Shown: positions 52,759-63,639, numbered from the stretch's first letter. The stretch is DNA of 64,000 bases from TMP-86 sp046347195 (GCA_046347195.1 JAXMGQ010000018.1:20806-84805), one strand, 5' to 3'. Made by a program: numbers and translations. Notes: generated by a model from the sequence alone, not told the origin.

Positions 52759-53456
52759 GCTGGCGGGCCTGCCTGCTCGTCCTGATGGGGGCGGGCAGCG
52801 CGGCCCCGGGCGCAGTCGACCCGGGCGCCGCCGTCATTCCGCGCATGGAGTACGAGCCGCTCGCACCGGGCAGCTACCGGCTCGAGCGCATCCAGCCGAC
52901 CCCGGACGCCGGGCTCCTCGACAGCCGTGGGCGCGCGGTGCGGCTCGCCCCGCTGTTGCGCGGCAAGCTCACGCTGCTCACGTTCTTCTACACCTATTGC
53001 GTGGATCCGCTGGGCTGTCCGTACTCGCACGCGGTGATGAAGTCCCTGCAGGCCAGTCTCGAGGCCGATCCGCGGCTGCGCGAGCGCGTGCGGCTGGTGA
53101 GCATCAGCTTCGATCCGCAGAACGACACGCCGGCGGTGATCGAGCGCTACGCGGGCCAGTGGCGCAATGATCCGGACTTCGAATGGCAGTTCCTCACGGC
53201 GCGCAACGTGCACGACCTGCTGCCGCTGCTCGAAGGCCTGGGCCAGGACGTGAGCGTCGAGAAGGATGCACGGGGGCGCGCCACGAGGACCCGGCACCAC
53301 ATGCTGAAGATGTTCCTCATCGATGCCGCGGGGTCGGTGCGCGAGATCTACACGCTCGCCTACCTGCAGCCCTCGGTCATCCTGAACGACATCCGCACGC
53401 TGGATCTCGAGCGCGGCCAGCCGCCGCGAATTGCGGCCGGCGCTCCCCACATGTGA
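52755..53456 (+). CDS. SCO1/SenC-like copper chaperone with widened Cys motif
   Basis: The protein has 233 residues, an N-terminal signal and a thioredoxin-like fold (GKLTLLTFFYTYCVDPLGCP; LVSISFDPQNDTPAVIERYA; HHMLKMFLIDAAGSVREIY). In SCO proteins copper is held by CxxxC plus a distal His. Here the cysteines are five residues apart (CVDPLGC), while a His pair is kept in RHHMLK. It is coupled to the methanethiol oxidase gene and probably delivers copper to that enzyme. The altered spacing may be typical of this sub-branch or may affect metal binding. Confidence 0.82.
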   Translation: MSWRACLLVLMGAGSAAPGAVDPGAAVIPRMEYEPLAPGSYRLERIQPTPDAGLLDSRGRAVRLAPLLRGKLTLLTFFYTYCVDPLGCPYSHAVMKSLQASLEADPRLRERVRLVSISFDPQNDTPAVIERYAGQWRNDPDFEWQFLTARNVHDLLPLLEGLGQDVSVEKDARGRATRTRHHMLKMFLIDAAGSVREIYTLAYLQPSVILNDIRTLDLERGQPPRIAAGAPHM

Positions 53457-53490
53457 TCATCCCCGCCGGCGCGATCGGCGCGCAGTGGAG

Positions 53491-55014
53491 ATGACGGTGA
53501 CCCAGCCCAACATCCTGATCCTGATGGCCGACCAGCTCACGGCGGGCGCGCTGCCGGCGTATGGCAATCGCGTGGCCCGGACACCGAACATCGATGCGCT
53601 CGCGGCCTCCGGCGCCGTGTTCGACTCCTTCTACTGCAACAGTCCATTGTGCGCACCGTCGCGCTTCTCCTTCCTGTCGGGACGGCTCCCCTCGCAGATC
53701 GGCGCGTATGACAATGCCGCCGAGTTCAGCGCGCAGTGGCCGACCTTCGCGCATCACCTGCGCGCGGCCGGCTACCAGACCTCGCTCAGCGGCAAGATGC
53801 ATTTCTGCGGCCCGGACCAGCTCCACGGATTCGAGGAGCGGCTGACCACTGACATCTACCCGGCGGACTTCGGCTGGACGCCGGACTGGGAGCGCTTCGA
53901 GGAGCGCCCGAGCTGGTACCACGACATGAACTCGGTGTCGCAGGCGGGTCCCTGCACACGCACCAACCAGATCGACTTCGACGATGAAGTGGTCTACGCG
54001 GCGCGGCAGAAGCTCTTCGACCTGGCGCGCTCGAAGGACCGGCGGCCGTTCTGCCTCGTGGTGTCGATGACGCATCCGCATGATCCGTACGTGGTGCCGC
54101 AGGGCTACTGGGATCGCTACGAAGGCGTGGAAATCGACATGCCGCGCGTGCAGATCGACCCCGCACAGCTCGACCCGCATTCGCGCCGGCTGCGTCATGT
54201 CATCGGCCTCGACCTTCGGCCGGTGACCGAGGCGCAGGTGAGGGCGGCACGTCGCGCCTACTACGGCGCCGTGTCCTACGTGGATGACCAGGTGGGCTCG
54301 CTGCTCGCGGCACTGCGGGACTCACAGCTCGCGAATGACACCATCGTGATGGTACTCGCGGACCACGGAGACATGCTGGGCGAGCGGGGCCTGTGGTACA
54401 AGATGAACTTCTTCGAGCCTGCCTGCCGCATCCCGCTCATCGTGCACGCGCCGGGACGCATCCAGGCGCGCCGCGTGCCGGCATCGGCCTCGCTGCTCGA
54501 CATCCTGCCCACCTTGTGTGACCTGGCGGGAACCCCGCAGCAGCGCGAGCTGAGCGCGCTCGACGGCACCAGCCTCATGCCCTCGCTTCGCGGCGAGCCC
54601 GGGGCCGACGAGGTGATCGGCGAGTACCTGGGCGAGGGCGCCATCGCGCCGCTGGTGATGATCCGCCGCGGCCAGTACAAGTTCGTGCACACGCCGGTGG
54701 ATCCTGACCAGCTGTATGACCTGGCCGCGGACCCGCTGGAGCGCGACAACCTCGCCGCCGATCCCCGATACGAGGCGAGGGTGGCGGCGTTCAGGCGGGA
54801 GGTGATCGACCGCTGGAATCTCGAAGCCCTGCACGGCGCGGTGCTGGAGAGCCAGCGGCGCCGCCGGCTGGTCTACGGGGCACTGCGCCAGGGACGCTTC
54901 ACCCCCTGGGATTTCCAGCCCATCCGGGACGCCACCACCGCCTATATCAGGAACGACCAGGACCTCCCGGATCTCGAGGCCAAGGCACGATTCCCGGCCT
55001 ACGGCCGTGTTTGA
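53491..55014 (+). CDS. betC: Choline-sulfatase
   Basis: The enzyme hydrolyses choline-O-sulfate to choline and sulfate. The protein has 507 residues. The formylglycine motif CAPSR is in NSPLCAPSRFSFLSGRLPS, and metal residues are in ILILMADQLTAGALPAYGN and VLADHGDMLGERGLWYKMNF. YDNAAEF, SGKMHFCGPDQLHGFEERL and TTDIYPADFGWTPDW are characteristic of BetC rather than general sulfatases. There is no signal peptide, so it is cytoplasmic. The start may be the GTG six bases later (53497), which has a better-spaced GGAG. The bet dehydrogenase genes are not in this window. Confidence 0.88.
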   Translation: MTVTQPNILILMADQLTAGALPAYGNRVARTPNIDALAASGAVFDSFYCNSPLCAPSRFSFLSGRLPSQIGAYDNAAEFSAQWPTFAHHLRAAGYQTSLSGKMHFCGPDQLHGFEERLTTDIYPADFGWTPDWERFEERPSWYHDMNSVSQAGPCTRTNQIDFDDEVVYAARQKLFDLARSKDRRPFCLVVSMTHPHDPYVVPQGYWDRYEGVEIDMPRVQIDPAQLDPHSRRLRHVIGLDLRPVTEAQVRAARRAYYGAVSYVDDQVGSLLAALRDSQLANDTIVMVLADHGDMLGERGLWYKMNFFEPACRIPLIVHAPGRIQARRVPASASLLDILPTLCDLAGTPQQRELSALDGTSLMPSLRGEPGADEVIGEYLGEGAIAPLVMIRRGQYKFVHTPVDPDQLYDLAADPLERDNLAADPRYEARVAAFRREVIDRWNLEALHGAVLESQRRRRLVYGALRQGRFTPWDFQPIRDATTAYIRNDQDLPDLEAKARFPAYGRV

Positions 55015-55119
55015 CGGGCCCGCGACAACCCAGTACCATTCGCGGCTCTTTTTGCCGGTCTTGCCGGCAACTCCTTGCCTCACCGCTCGCAACGGGAGGC
55101 TACAACCGTAAGGAATGAC

Positions 55120-55509
55120 ATGCGGCATTATGAAATCGTGTTCCTGGTCCATCCGGACCAGAGCGAGCAGGTCCCTGCCATGGTCGAGCGCTACAAGGGC
55201 ATCATCAGTGCCGGTGGCGGTTCCGTGCACCGCTTCGAGGACTGGGGCCGTCGCCAGCTCACCTTCCCCATCGCCAAGGTCCACAAGGCGCACTACGTGC
55301 TGCTGAACATCGAGTGCGATGCCAAGGTGCTGGCCGAGCTCACCGCGGCCTTCCGCTTCAGCGATGCGGTGCTGCGCCACCTGGTCGTGAAGATGGACGA
55401 GGCCATCACCGAGCCCTCGCCCATGTCGCGGCCGCCGGATGAGAATGCCCGCCGCCACGACGACTTCATCGACTCCGACGACGACGACATGCCGATGGGG
55501 TCCCGCTAA
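55120..55509 (+). CDS. rpsF: 30S ribosomal protein S6
   Basis: The protein has 129 residues from the ATG at 55120 (AAGGA upstream). RHYEIVFLVHPDQSEQVPAM is the N-terminal strand-helix of S6, and VHRFEDWGRRQLTFPIAKVH the central part. The C-terminal tail is long and acidic (DDFIDSDDDDMPMG), the segment where RimK can add glutamates. It is the first gene of the rpsF-rpsR-rplI operon. Confidence 0.97.
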   Translation: MRHYEIVFLVHPDQSEQVPAMVERYKGIISAGGGSVHRFEDWGRRQLTFPIAKVHKAHYVLLNIECDAKVLAELTAAFRFSDAVLRHLVVKMDEAITEPSPMSRPPDENARRHDDFIDSDDDDMPMGSR

Positions 55510-55533
55510 AGGGACGCCGGCAGGAGAACATCC

Positions 55534-55758
55534 ATGGCACGTTTTTTCCGACGCAAGAAGTTCTGCCGTTTCACGGCTGACGATGTCAAGCAGATCGACT
55601 ACAAGGATCTCGCCGTCCTCAAGGGCTACATCACCGAGACGGGCAAGATCGTCCCGAGCCGCATCACCGGCACCCGGGCCCATTACCAGCGCCAGCTCCA
55701 GCTCGCCATCCGCCGCGCCCGGTTCCTGGCGCTGCTGCCCTACACGGATCAGCACTGA
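55534..55758 (+). CDS. rpsR: 30S ribosomal protein S18
   Basis: The protein has 74 residues. ARFFRRKKFCRFTADDVKQI, DYKDLAVLKGYITETGKIVP and SRITGTRAHYQRQLQLAIRR make it unmistakable. AGGAG lies before the ATG. It pairs with S6 on the platform of the 30S subunit and is co-transcribed with rpsF and rplI. Confidence 0.98.
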   Translation: MARFFRRKKFCRFTADDVKQIDYKDLAVLKGYITETGKIVPSRITGTRAHYQRQLQLAIRRARFLALLPYTDQH

Positions 55759-55775
55759 ACTGGAGATCGACCTAG

Positions 55776-56225
55776 ATGGACGTCATTTTGCTGCAGAAGG
55801 TCGCCAACCTGGGACAGATCGGCGATCGCGTGAAGGTGAAGCCGGGCTATGCCCGCAACTACCTGGTCCCCACCGGCCGGGCCACCATGGCCACCGCCGC
55901 GAACATCGCCAAGTTCGAGGCGCAGCGCGCGCAGCTCGAGCAGAAGGCGGCCGCGGAACTCAAGTCCGCGCAATCGCGCGCCGAGGCGCTCTCCAGCTTC
56001 AAGCTGGAGATCAAGGCCAAGGCCGGCGCCGAGGGCAAGCTGTTCGGCTCGATCGGCACCTCCGACATCGCCGAGGCGGTCACCGCGGCGGGTCATCCGC
56101 TCTCGCGCAGCGAGGTGCGCATGCCGGCAGGGCCAATCCGGCTGGCCGGTGAACACCAGGTGCAGGTCCATCTGCACACCGACGTCGACGTGACGCTCGC
56201 CGTCACCATCGTCGCCGAGGACTGA
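55776..56225 (+). CDS. rplI: 50S ribosomal protein L9
   Basis: The protein has 149 residues. MDVILLQKVANLGQIGDRVK and VKPGYARNYLVPTGRA are the N-terminal domain; a long Ala/Gln/Glu-rich helix leads to the C-terminal domain (GKLFGSIGTSDIAEAVTAAG). It is the third gene of the ribosomal operon, followed by dnaB after 35 bases. Confidence 0.97.
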   Translation: MDVILLQKVANLGQIGDRVKVKPGYARNYLVPTGRATMATAANIAKFEAQRAQLEQKAAAELKSAQSRAEALSSFKLEIKAKAGAEGKLFGSIGTSDIAEAVTAAGHPLSRSEVRMPAGPIRLAGEHQVQVHLHTDVDVTLAVTIVAED

Positions 56226-56260
56226 CCGGGCATCAGCGCCGTGTTCGCCCTGCGACTCGC

Positions 56261-58076
56261 ATGTCCAGCCGGGTGAATCCTCGTTCCTTCGAGTCTGGCG
56301 GTGAGTTGCGGCTGCCGCCGCACTCCGTGGAGGCCGAGCAGTCCGTGCTGGGCGGTCTCATGCTCGAGGCCACGGCCTGGGACCAGATCGCCGACCGCAT
56401 CATCGCCGAGGACTTCTACCGGCACGATCATCGGCTGATCTTCGAGGCCGCCGGCGCCCTGATCGAGCGCTCGCAGCCCTGCGATGCGGTCACCGTGTCC
56501 GAATACCTGCAGAGCAAGGGACAACTCGAACAGGTGGGCGGGCTCGCCTATCTCGGTGCGCTCGCGCGCGACACCCCCACCGCCGCCAACATCCGCGCCT
56601 ATGCCGATATCGTGCGAGAGCGCTCGGTGCTGCGCCAGCTCATCACCGCCGGCAACCACATCGTGGGTTCGGCGCTCGAGCCCGAAGGGCGCGAGGCGCG
56701 TGACATCGTCGATGACGCCGAGCGCGCGGTGTTCGAGATCGCCGAGCGTGGCGCGCGCGGCAAGGCGGGTTTCAGGCCGGTGAAGAGCATCCTGCCCGAG
56801 GTGGTGAACCGCATCGACACGATGTACCACTCCGAAGGCAAGATGACCGGCATCGCCACCGGCTTCAAGGTGCTGGACGAGATGACCTCGGGCCTGCAGC
56901 CGGGCGACCTCATCGTCGTCGCCGGCCGTCCCTCGATGGGCAAGTCCACGCTCGCGGTCAACATCGCCGAGAACGCCGCGCTGGGCGCGAACAAATCCGC
57001 CGCCGTGTTCAGCATGGAAATGTCGGCCGAGTCGCTCACGCTGCGCATGATCTCCTCGCTGGGCCGCATCAACCAGTCGAACCTGCGTTCGGGAAGGCTC
57101 ACCGAGGACGACTGGCCGCGCATCGACTCGGCCATGACGCAGCTCTCCAATGCACGCATCTATCTGGATGAGACACCGGCACTCACGCCCACCGAGGTGC
57201 GCGCCCGCGCCCGCCGCCTCAAGCGCGAGCGCGGCCTCGATCTCATCGTGGTCGACTACCTGCAGCTCATGCAGGTCTCCGGCACCAAGGAGAACCGCGC
57301 CACCGAAATCTCCGAGATCTCGCGTTCGCTCAAGGCGCTGGCGAAGGAGCTCTCGGTCCCGGTCATCGCGCTGTCGCAGCTCAACCGGAGCGTGGAGCAG
57401 CGCGTGGAGAAGAAGCCGGTGATGTCCGACCTTCGCGAATGCGTCACCGGGGATACTCCCGTCTGGCTCGCCGATGGTCGCCGTGTTCCGATCGCAGAAC
57501 TCGTGGGCAAACCCCCGAGGTCTGGGCCATGGACGAGCGGCAGAAGATCATTCGGGCCCGCAGCGATAAGGTGTGGTGCACCGGCGTTCGGCCGATATTC
57601 AGCGTGGCGCTGGCGAGCGGGCGCCGCATCCGGGCAACGGCGAATCATCGCCTGTTCACCGGATCGGGCTGGCGCAAAGTCGGGGAAATCTCGACAGGCG
57701 ATCAACTCGCACGAGTCGACGACCCAGGATTGAACGCGTCTGCGGAATCTGATCTGTTCTGGGACCGCGTCTTGACGGTCGACGCTGCCGGAGAGGAGCC
57801 GGTCTACGACCTGACCGTCCCCGGCCCCGCAAGCTGGCTCGCCGATGGCATCGTCAGCCACAACTCCGGTGCCATCGAACAGGATGCTGACCTCATCCTG
57901 CTGATCTACCGCGAGGAGGTGTACGAGCCCAACACCACGCGCAAGGGCATCGCCGACATCATCATCGCCAAGCAGCGCAACGGCCCGACCGGCGAGGTGC
58001 AACTCACCTTCCTCGGCCAGTACACGAAGTTCGAGAACTTCGCCTCGAATCTTACGCCGAGGGCGTCTTCCGGTGA
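56261..58076 (+). CDS. dnaB: Replicative DNA helicase DnaB with mini-intein; frameshifted
   Basis: The N-terminal domain begins LPPHSVEAEQSVLGGLMLEA. The RecA-like helicase domain has Walker A VAGRPSMGKSTLAVNIAENA, IYLDETPALTPTEVRARARR and LDLIVVDYLQLM. After MSDLRE (ending at 57439) an intein interrupts the chain; the C-extein resumes at 57865 with SGAIEQDADLILLIYR. Two frame breaks exist: one in the intein near 57515 and one near 58052, just before the last residues. With one base restored at each, the frame ends YAEGVFR at the TGA 58074-58076. Spliced DnaB would be about 463 residues, the usual size. The gene is essential, so sequencing errors are likely. Confidence 0.88.
57440..57864 (+). 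other. DnaB mini-intein (Hint domain, no homing endonuclease)
   Basis: About 142 residues lie between MSDLRE and SGAIEQDAD. The element starts with the splicing Cys in CVTGDTPVWLADGRRVPIAE (block A) and has the TxxH block B in RATANHRLFTGSGW. It ends with VYDLTVPGPASWLADG and the terminal IVSHN (block G, His-Asn), followed by Ser as the +1 residue. All splicing residues are present. A one-base deletion near 57515 (GGGCAAACCCCC) breaks the frame. Restoring one base gives AELVGQTPEVWAMDERQKI. The length leaves no room for a homing endonuclease. Confidence 0.85.
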
Positions 58077-59148
58077 GGGCGCTGGTCAGCGCTTCCATCT
58101 CCGCGCCGCGCTCCGTCACAACCTCGCCGTCGTGCGTGAACGCGCGCCGGCTTCCAAGGTCATGGCCGTGGTCAAGGCCAATGCCTATGGGCATGGCCTT
58201 GCGGCCGTGGCGCAGGCGCTGGGCGGCGCGGATGCCTTCGCGGTGGCCCGCGTCGAGGAAGGACTGATCCTTCGCCAGGCCGGCATCACGCAGCCCATCG
58301 TGCTGCTCGCGGGCGTCTTCGATGCCGAACAGCTCGAGGCGGCGACGCAAGCCCGCTTCGAGATGGTGGTGCACAGCCTGGAGCAGGTGGAGCTGCTTCG
58401 GCGGGTGCCGAATGGCATGCACCTCGTGGTGTGGCTGAAGCTCGACACCGGCATGAACCGCTTGGGGCTGCGCCCGCGGGACTTCGCCACGGCGCTGGAT
58501 GTCTTGAAGCGCCTGCCCTGCGTCGCACAGCCGGTCCGGCTGTTCACCCACATGGCCAATGCCGATACGCCCGAGCACCCCGGCACGCTGCAGCAGCTTG
58601 CGTTGTTCGATCGCGTCTGCGAGGGACTGCCGGGTGAGCGCAGTATCGCCAATTCGGCTTCGCTCCTCGCCTTTCCCCAGACCCAGCGCGACTGGGTCCG
58701 GCCGGGACTGGCCTTGTTCGGCGTCTCGCCCTTCGCCGATCAGTTGGGCTCGGATCTGGGCCTCAAACCGGTGATGTCCTTGCGCTCGCGTGTGATCGCG
58801 CTCAAGACCCTGGAGCCGGGCGAGCAGGTAGGCTACGGGAGCCTGTGGACCGCGCGGCGCCGCACGCGCCTGGCCATCGCTGCGGTGGGCTATGGCGATG
58901 GCTATCCACGCAACGTGATCAGCAATACGCCGGTGCTGGTGGAAGGCCGGCGCGCACTGCTGGCGGGTCGGGTGTCCATGGATATGCTGGGGATCGATGT
59001 CACCGACCTGGGCGAGATCACCACAGGTGCCGCGGTGACGCTGTGGGGCGAAGGGCTGCCGGTGGAGCGCATCGCCTCCTGCGCCGGCACGATTCCCTAT
59101 GAGCTGCTCTGTGGCATCAGCCAGCGGGTGGCGGTCACGCTCGACTGA
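58073..59148 (+). CDS. alr: Alanine racemase, frameshifted near the N-terminus
   Basis: This PLP enzyme makes D-alanine for peptidoglycan. The start is the GTG at 58073, which overlaps the dnaB stop (GTGA): MRALVSASIS... A one-base loss near 58107 then shifts the frame, after which ALRHNLAVVRERAPASKVMA and VVKANAYGHG carry the PLP lysine. Later motifs are WLKLDTGMNRLG, ANSASLL, VRPGLALFGVSPF, GYGDGYPR and AGRVSMDMLGIDVTD. With one base restored the protein is about 358 residues, normal for Alr. The continuous frame through dnaB and alr is an artefact of the indels, not a real fusion. Confidence 0.88.
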
Positions 59149-59183
59149 AGCAGCGCCAGCCGCTCGGCTCGCCCGCCAGCGGC

Positions 59184-59897
59184 TCAGCTCTCGAAGAACC
59201 CCATCTTCACGCCGGCGAGCTGCACTACATCATTGTCGTTGAGGCGTCGCGCCTGCGGTCCGATGGGCACGCCGTTGACCTGCGGGTAGTCGCCCTCGCG
59301 GCCGCTGTCGACGTGGACGATGAAGTAGCCTTCCGAGCGGCGCGTGATGGCGGCCACCTGGATGCCGGGCCGGCCCAGCGTCGTGAGTGCCTTGGTCAGC
59401 TCCAGCTCGCGCCCGGCGAAGGCGCCGCTCAGTACCTGGAGCTTCGCCTTCGGCAGGGCGGTGGCGGGATCGACCGCCACGGGGCCGCGCTTGGCCGAGA
59501 CCGCCTTCGCGGCCTGGTCCACGGCCTGGCCTACCCGGCGCACCTCGCCCTGCGAGCTCGAGCTGATGACCATGGTTTTCTCGAACTCGTCCTGCGAGTT
59601 GTCGCCTTCCTGCTGGTCGACGAAGCGAAGCTGGTGATGTCCCACGGTGATCACATCACCGTGCTGCATGGCGTGCTTCTTGATGAGCTTTCCGTTGACG
59701 TACGTGCCGTTCGTGCTGTTCAGGTCCTCGAGGAAGGAATCGTTGAGGATGTTGATGATGAGCGAGTGGTGTCCGCTCACGGCAGGGTTGTCGATCCGGA
59801 TGTCGTTGTCCGGCAGGCGCCCGATGGTGTAGCGCTCCTTGTTCATGTTGTATTCGGCCAGCACTTGACCATCCAGACTGAGCAGAAGGCGTGCCAT
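59184..59897 (-). CDS. Protein with two FHA domains
   Basis: The protein has 237 residues. The first FHA domain (residues 1-95) has the phosphothreonine-binding pattern YTIGRLPDNDIRIDNPAVSG, HHSLI and LEDLNSTNGTYVNG. A linker with DEFEKTMVISSSSQ holds a likely phospho-acceptor Thr. The second FHA-like domain (about 145-237) is more divergent (LGRPGIQVAAITRRSEGYFI; DYPQVNGVPIG). It is the last gene of an operon with a PP2C phosphatase and a Ser/Thr kinase, so it is probably a substrate or reader of that kinase. Confidence 0.88.
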   Translation of the reverse strand: MARLLLSLDGQVLAEYNMNKERYTIGRLPDNDIRIDNPAVSGHHSLIINILNDSFLEDLNSTNGTYVNGKLIKKHAMQHGDVITVGHHQLRFVDQQEGDNSQDEFEKTMVISSSSQGEVRRVGQAVDQAAKAVSAKRGPVAVDPATALPKAKLQVLSGAFAGRELELTKALTTLGRPGIQVAAITRRSEGYFIVHVDSGREGDYPQVNGVPIGPQARRLNDNDVVQLAGVKMGFFES

Positions 59898-59915
59898 TGA
59901 TTTACCCCTATCCCT

Positions 59916-60740
59916 TTAACCAAACCATCCGAGTATTTTGTCAAATATCCCGCGTCTTGCGGGAAACGCTTCTTCCACGTGGGCCATGATGACCGAGACG
60001 TTGTCGCGGCCGCCGTTGTCATTTGATAGCTGGATCAATTGCTTAGCAACGGTATCAAGATTAGCATTAAAGGTGCTGATCGTTAAGTGAATATCTTCGT
60101 CCTCGATCATGTCGGACAGGCCATCCGAACACAGGACGTAGTAGTCGCTCCTCAGCACTGGCTCCTCGTGGATCTCCACCTCGACATTCTGCTCGACTCC
60201 GAGCGCCCTTGTAACATAATTCTTGTTGGTTGCCCGCTGCGCCTCTTCCTGGGAATAGAAGCCGCGGTCCACCAGTTCCTGCAGCAGCGAGTGATCCATG
60301 GTCAGCTGCTCGAATCGGTTGTCCCTCAGGCGATAAAGGCGCGAATCGCCCACATGGGCGATCGAGATCTTGTTGTCGAAGAACAGGCAAGCCACCACGG
60401 TCGTGCCCATGCCCTCGCACTGAGGCTGGGTCTTCGAGGTGTGGTAGATGATCTTGTTGGCGCGGTGGATGGCATCGCGCAGGATGATGCTGGGCCGGGT
60501 GAGGCCAGTCTCGGCGTCGGGCAGCGCCATGTCCTCGCGCAGTACCGCTTCCTTCACCAGGCTGATGATGGTCTTGACGGCGATGCCGCTCGCGACCTCC
60601 CCGGCGTTGTAGCCACCCATGCCGTCGGCCAGCACGAACAGGCCGATCTCGGCTTCGGTGCCGATCATGTCCTCGTTGTGCTCGCGGACCTTGCCAGTGT
60701 CGGTCAGGGCGACGCTGTTGATCTTGCCCTTCAGGCTCAT
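59916..60740 (-). CDS. PP2C-type Ser/Thr protein phosphatase
   Basis: The protein has 274 residues from the ATG at 60740. Metal-binding motifs of PP2C/Stp1 phosphatases are complete: DTGKVREHNEDMIG, LFVLADGMGGYNAGEVAS, HVGDSRLYRLRDN, VLCSDGLSDMIEDE and GGRDNVSVI. It should reverse phosphorylation by the adjacent kinase. It lies 37 bases after the kinase stop and 18 before the FHA gene. The C-terminal coding part is poorer in G+C than its neighbours. A longer start at 60806 would overlap the kinase gene and seems less likely. Confidence 0.9.
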   Translation of the reverse strand: MSLKGKINSVALTDTGKVREHNEDMIGTEAEIGLFVLADGMGGYNAGEVASGIAVKTIISLVKEAVLREDMALPDAETGLTRPSIILRDAIHRANKIIYHTSKTQPQCEGMGTTVVACLFFDNKISIAHVGDSRLYRLRDNRFEQLTMDHSLLQELVDRGFYSQEEAQRATNKNYVTRALGVEQNVEVEIHEEPVLRSDYYVLCSDGLSDMIEDEDIHLTISTFNANLDTVAKQLIQLSNDNGGRDNVSVIMAHVEEAFPARRGIFDKILGWFG

Positions 60741-60777
60741 GATGCGAGGGGGGCCCTTTCTTTCGAATGCGCGCGGA

Positions 60778-62187
<1,410 letters not shown>

Positions 62188-62286
62188 GCGGATCGGCGGT
62201 TCAACATAACGGTTGCGCAGTATAGGTGATCGGGCCCAAATTCCTGCAAGCTAGGCATCACGAATTTGAGAGATCCAGGGGGCGGG

Positions 62287-63630
62287 TTGGCGAAAATCAA
62301 AGAGGTATTCGTCTGTCAGGACTGTGGCGCCGCCTTCCCCAAGTGGCAGGGCCAGTGCGGTACCTGCGGGGAGTGGAATACCCTGGTGGCGGAGGTGCCG
62401 TCCCGCGCCGCCCCTGCGCGTCCTGGGGCGGTTTCCAGCAATGTCCGCAGCCTTGCCACCGAGGCGGCCGCGGATCAGCAGCGACTTGTGACGGGTTCCA
62501 CGGAACTGGACCGGGTCCTGGGCGGAGGGCTGGTGTCCGGGTCGGTGACGCTGGTGGGGGGTGATCCGGGCATCGGCAAGTCCACCCTCATGCTCCAGGC
62601 CGCGGCGGCGCTCGCCGCCGGCGGTCCGGTCCTGTACGCGACCGGCGAGGAGTCGGTGGGACAGGTGGCCCTGCGGGCCCGGCGGCTGGGGCTGGCGGAA
62701 GCGACCACGCACCTGGTCGCCGAGACGCATGTCGAGTCGGTGCTCGCCCAGGCCCAGGCACTCCCCGCCCGGGTCCTGATCATCGACTCCATCCAGACCA
62801 TGTACACCGATCGCGTGCCGGCTGCCCCGGGCGCGGTTTCGCAGTTGCGCGAATGCACCGCGGAGCTGGTGCGGTTCGCCAAGGGACAGGGCATCGCCGT
62901 GCTGCTCGTCGGCCATGTCACCAAGGAAGGACAGATCGCGGGGCCGCGGGTGCTCGAACACATGGTGGACACCGTGCTGTATTTCGAGAGCGATACGGGC
63001 AGCCGCTTCCGCGTGCTGCGCTCGGTGAAGAACCGCTTCGGCGCGGCGAATGAGATCGGCGTGTTCGCCATGGCCGAGGAGGGGCTGCGCGAGGTCAGGA
63101 ATCCGAGTGCGATGTTCCTGTCCCGGCATGATCAGCCGGTGGCCGGCAGCGTCGTCACCGTGCTGCGCGAGGGAAGCCGTTCGCTGCTGATCGAGGTGCA
63201 GGTGCTGGTGGACGAGTCCCACGCCGCCAACCCGCGCCGTGTCGCGGTGGGCATCGACGCCAACCGGCTCTCCATGCTGCTGGCCGTCGCCCACCGGCAT
63301 GCCGGCATCGCCCTGCACGGCCAGGACGTGTTCGCCAACATCGTCGGTGGCGTGCGCCTCACCGAGACGGCGGCGGACCTGGCGATCGTGCTGGCGGCGC
63401 GTTCCAGCCTGTCGAATGTCCCGGTTCCCGCCGATCTCGTCGTGTTCGGCGAAGTCGGCCTCGCGGGGGAGATCCGTCCCGTTCCCTTCGGCGAGGAGCG
63501 GGTGCGCGAGGCGGCCAAGCATGGTTTTCGCGCGGCCCTGGTACCGGCCGCGAATGCGCCGCGCAAGCCACCCGAGGGCATGCGGGTGCATGCCATTTCG
63601 CGCCTGAGCGAGGCGGTGGAGCTGTTCTGA
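62287..63630 (+). CDS. radA: DNA repair protein RadA (Sms)
   Basis: This RecA-like helicase processes recombination branches. The protein has 447 residues from the TTG at 62287 (MAKIKEVFVCQDCGAAFPKW), preceded by AGGGGG. The N-terminal zinc finger is CQDCGAAFPKWQGQCGTC, Walker A is GGDPGIGKSTLML, the RadA-specific motif is KNRFGAANEIGVF, and the C-terminal Lon-like domain contains VPADLVVFGEVGLAGEIRPV. In this lineage radA follows alr with only the kinase operon between. Confidence 0.96.
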   Translation: MAKIKEVFVCQDCGAAFPKWQGQCGTCGEWNTLVAEVPSRAAPARPGAVSSNVRSLATEAAADQQRLVTGSTELDRVLGGGLVSGSVTLVGGDPGIGKSTLMLQAAAALAAGGPVLYATGEESVGQVALRARRLGLAEATTHLVAETHVESVLAQAQALPARVLIIDSIQTMYTDRVPAAPGAVSQLRECTAELVRFAKGQGIAVLLVGHVTKEGQIAGPRVLEHMVDTVLYFESDTGSRFRVLRSVKNRFGAANEIGVFAMAEEGLREVRNPSAMFLSRHDQPVAGSVVTVLREGSRSLLIEVQVLVDESHAANPRRVAVGIDANRLSMLLAVAHRHAGIALHGQDVFANIVGGVRLTETAADLAIVLAARSSLSNVPVPADLVVFGEVGLAGEIRPVPFGEERVREAAKHGFRAALVPAANAPRKPPEGMRVHAISRLSEAVELF

Positions 63631-63639
63631 TTCGGAGCA

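Noticed and set aside
57439..59148. A DnaB-alanine racemase fusion protein
   Set aside because: The continuous frame arises from two one-base indels; restoring them gives separate genes with an overlapping GTGA.
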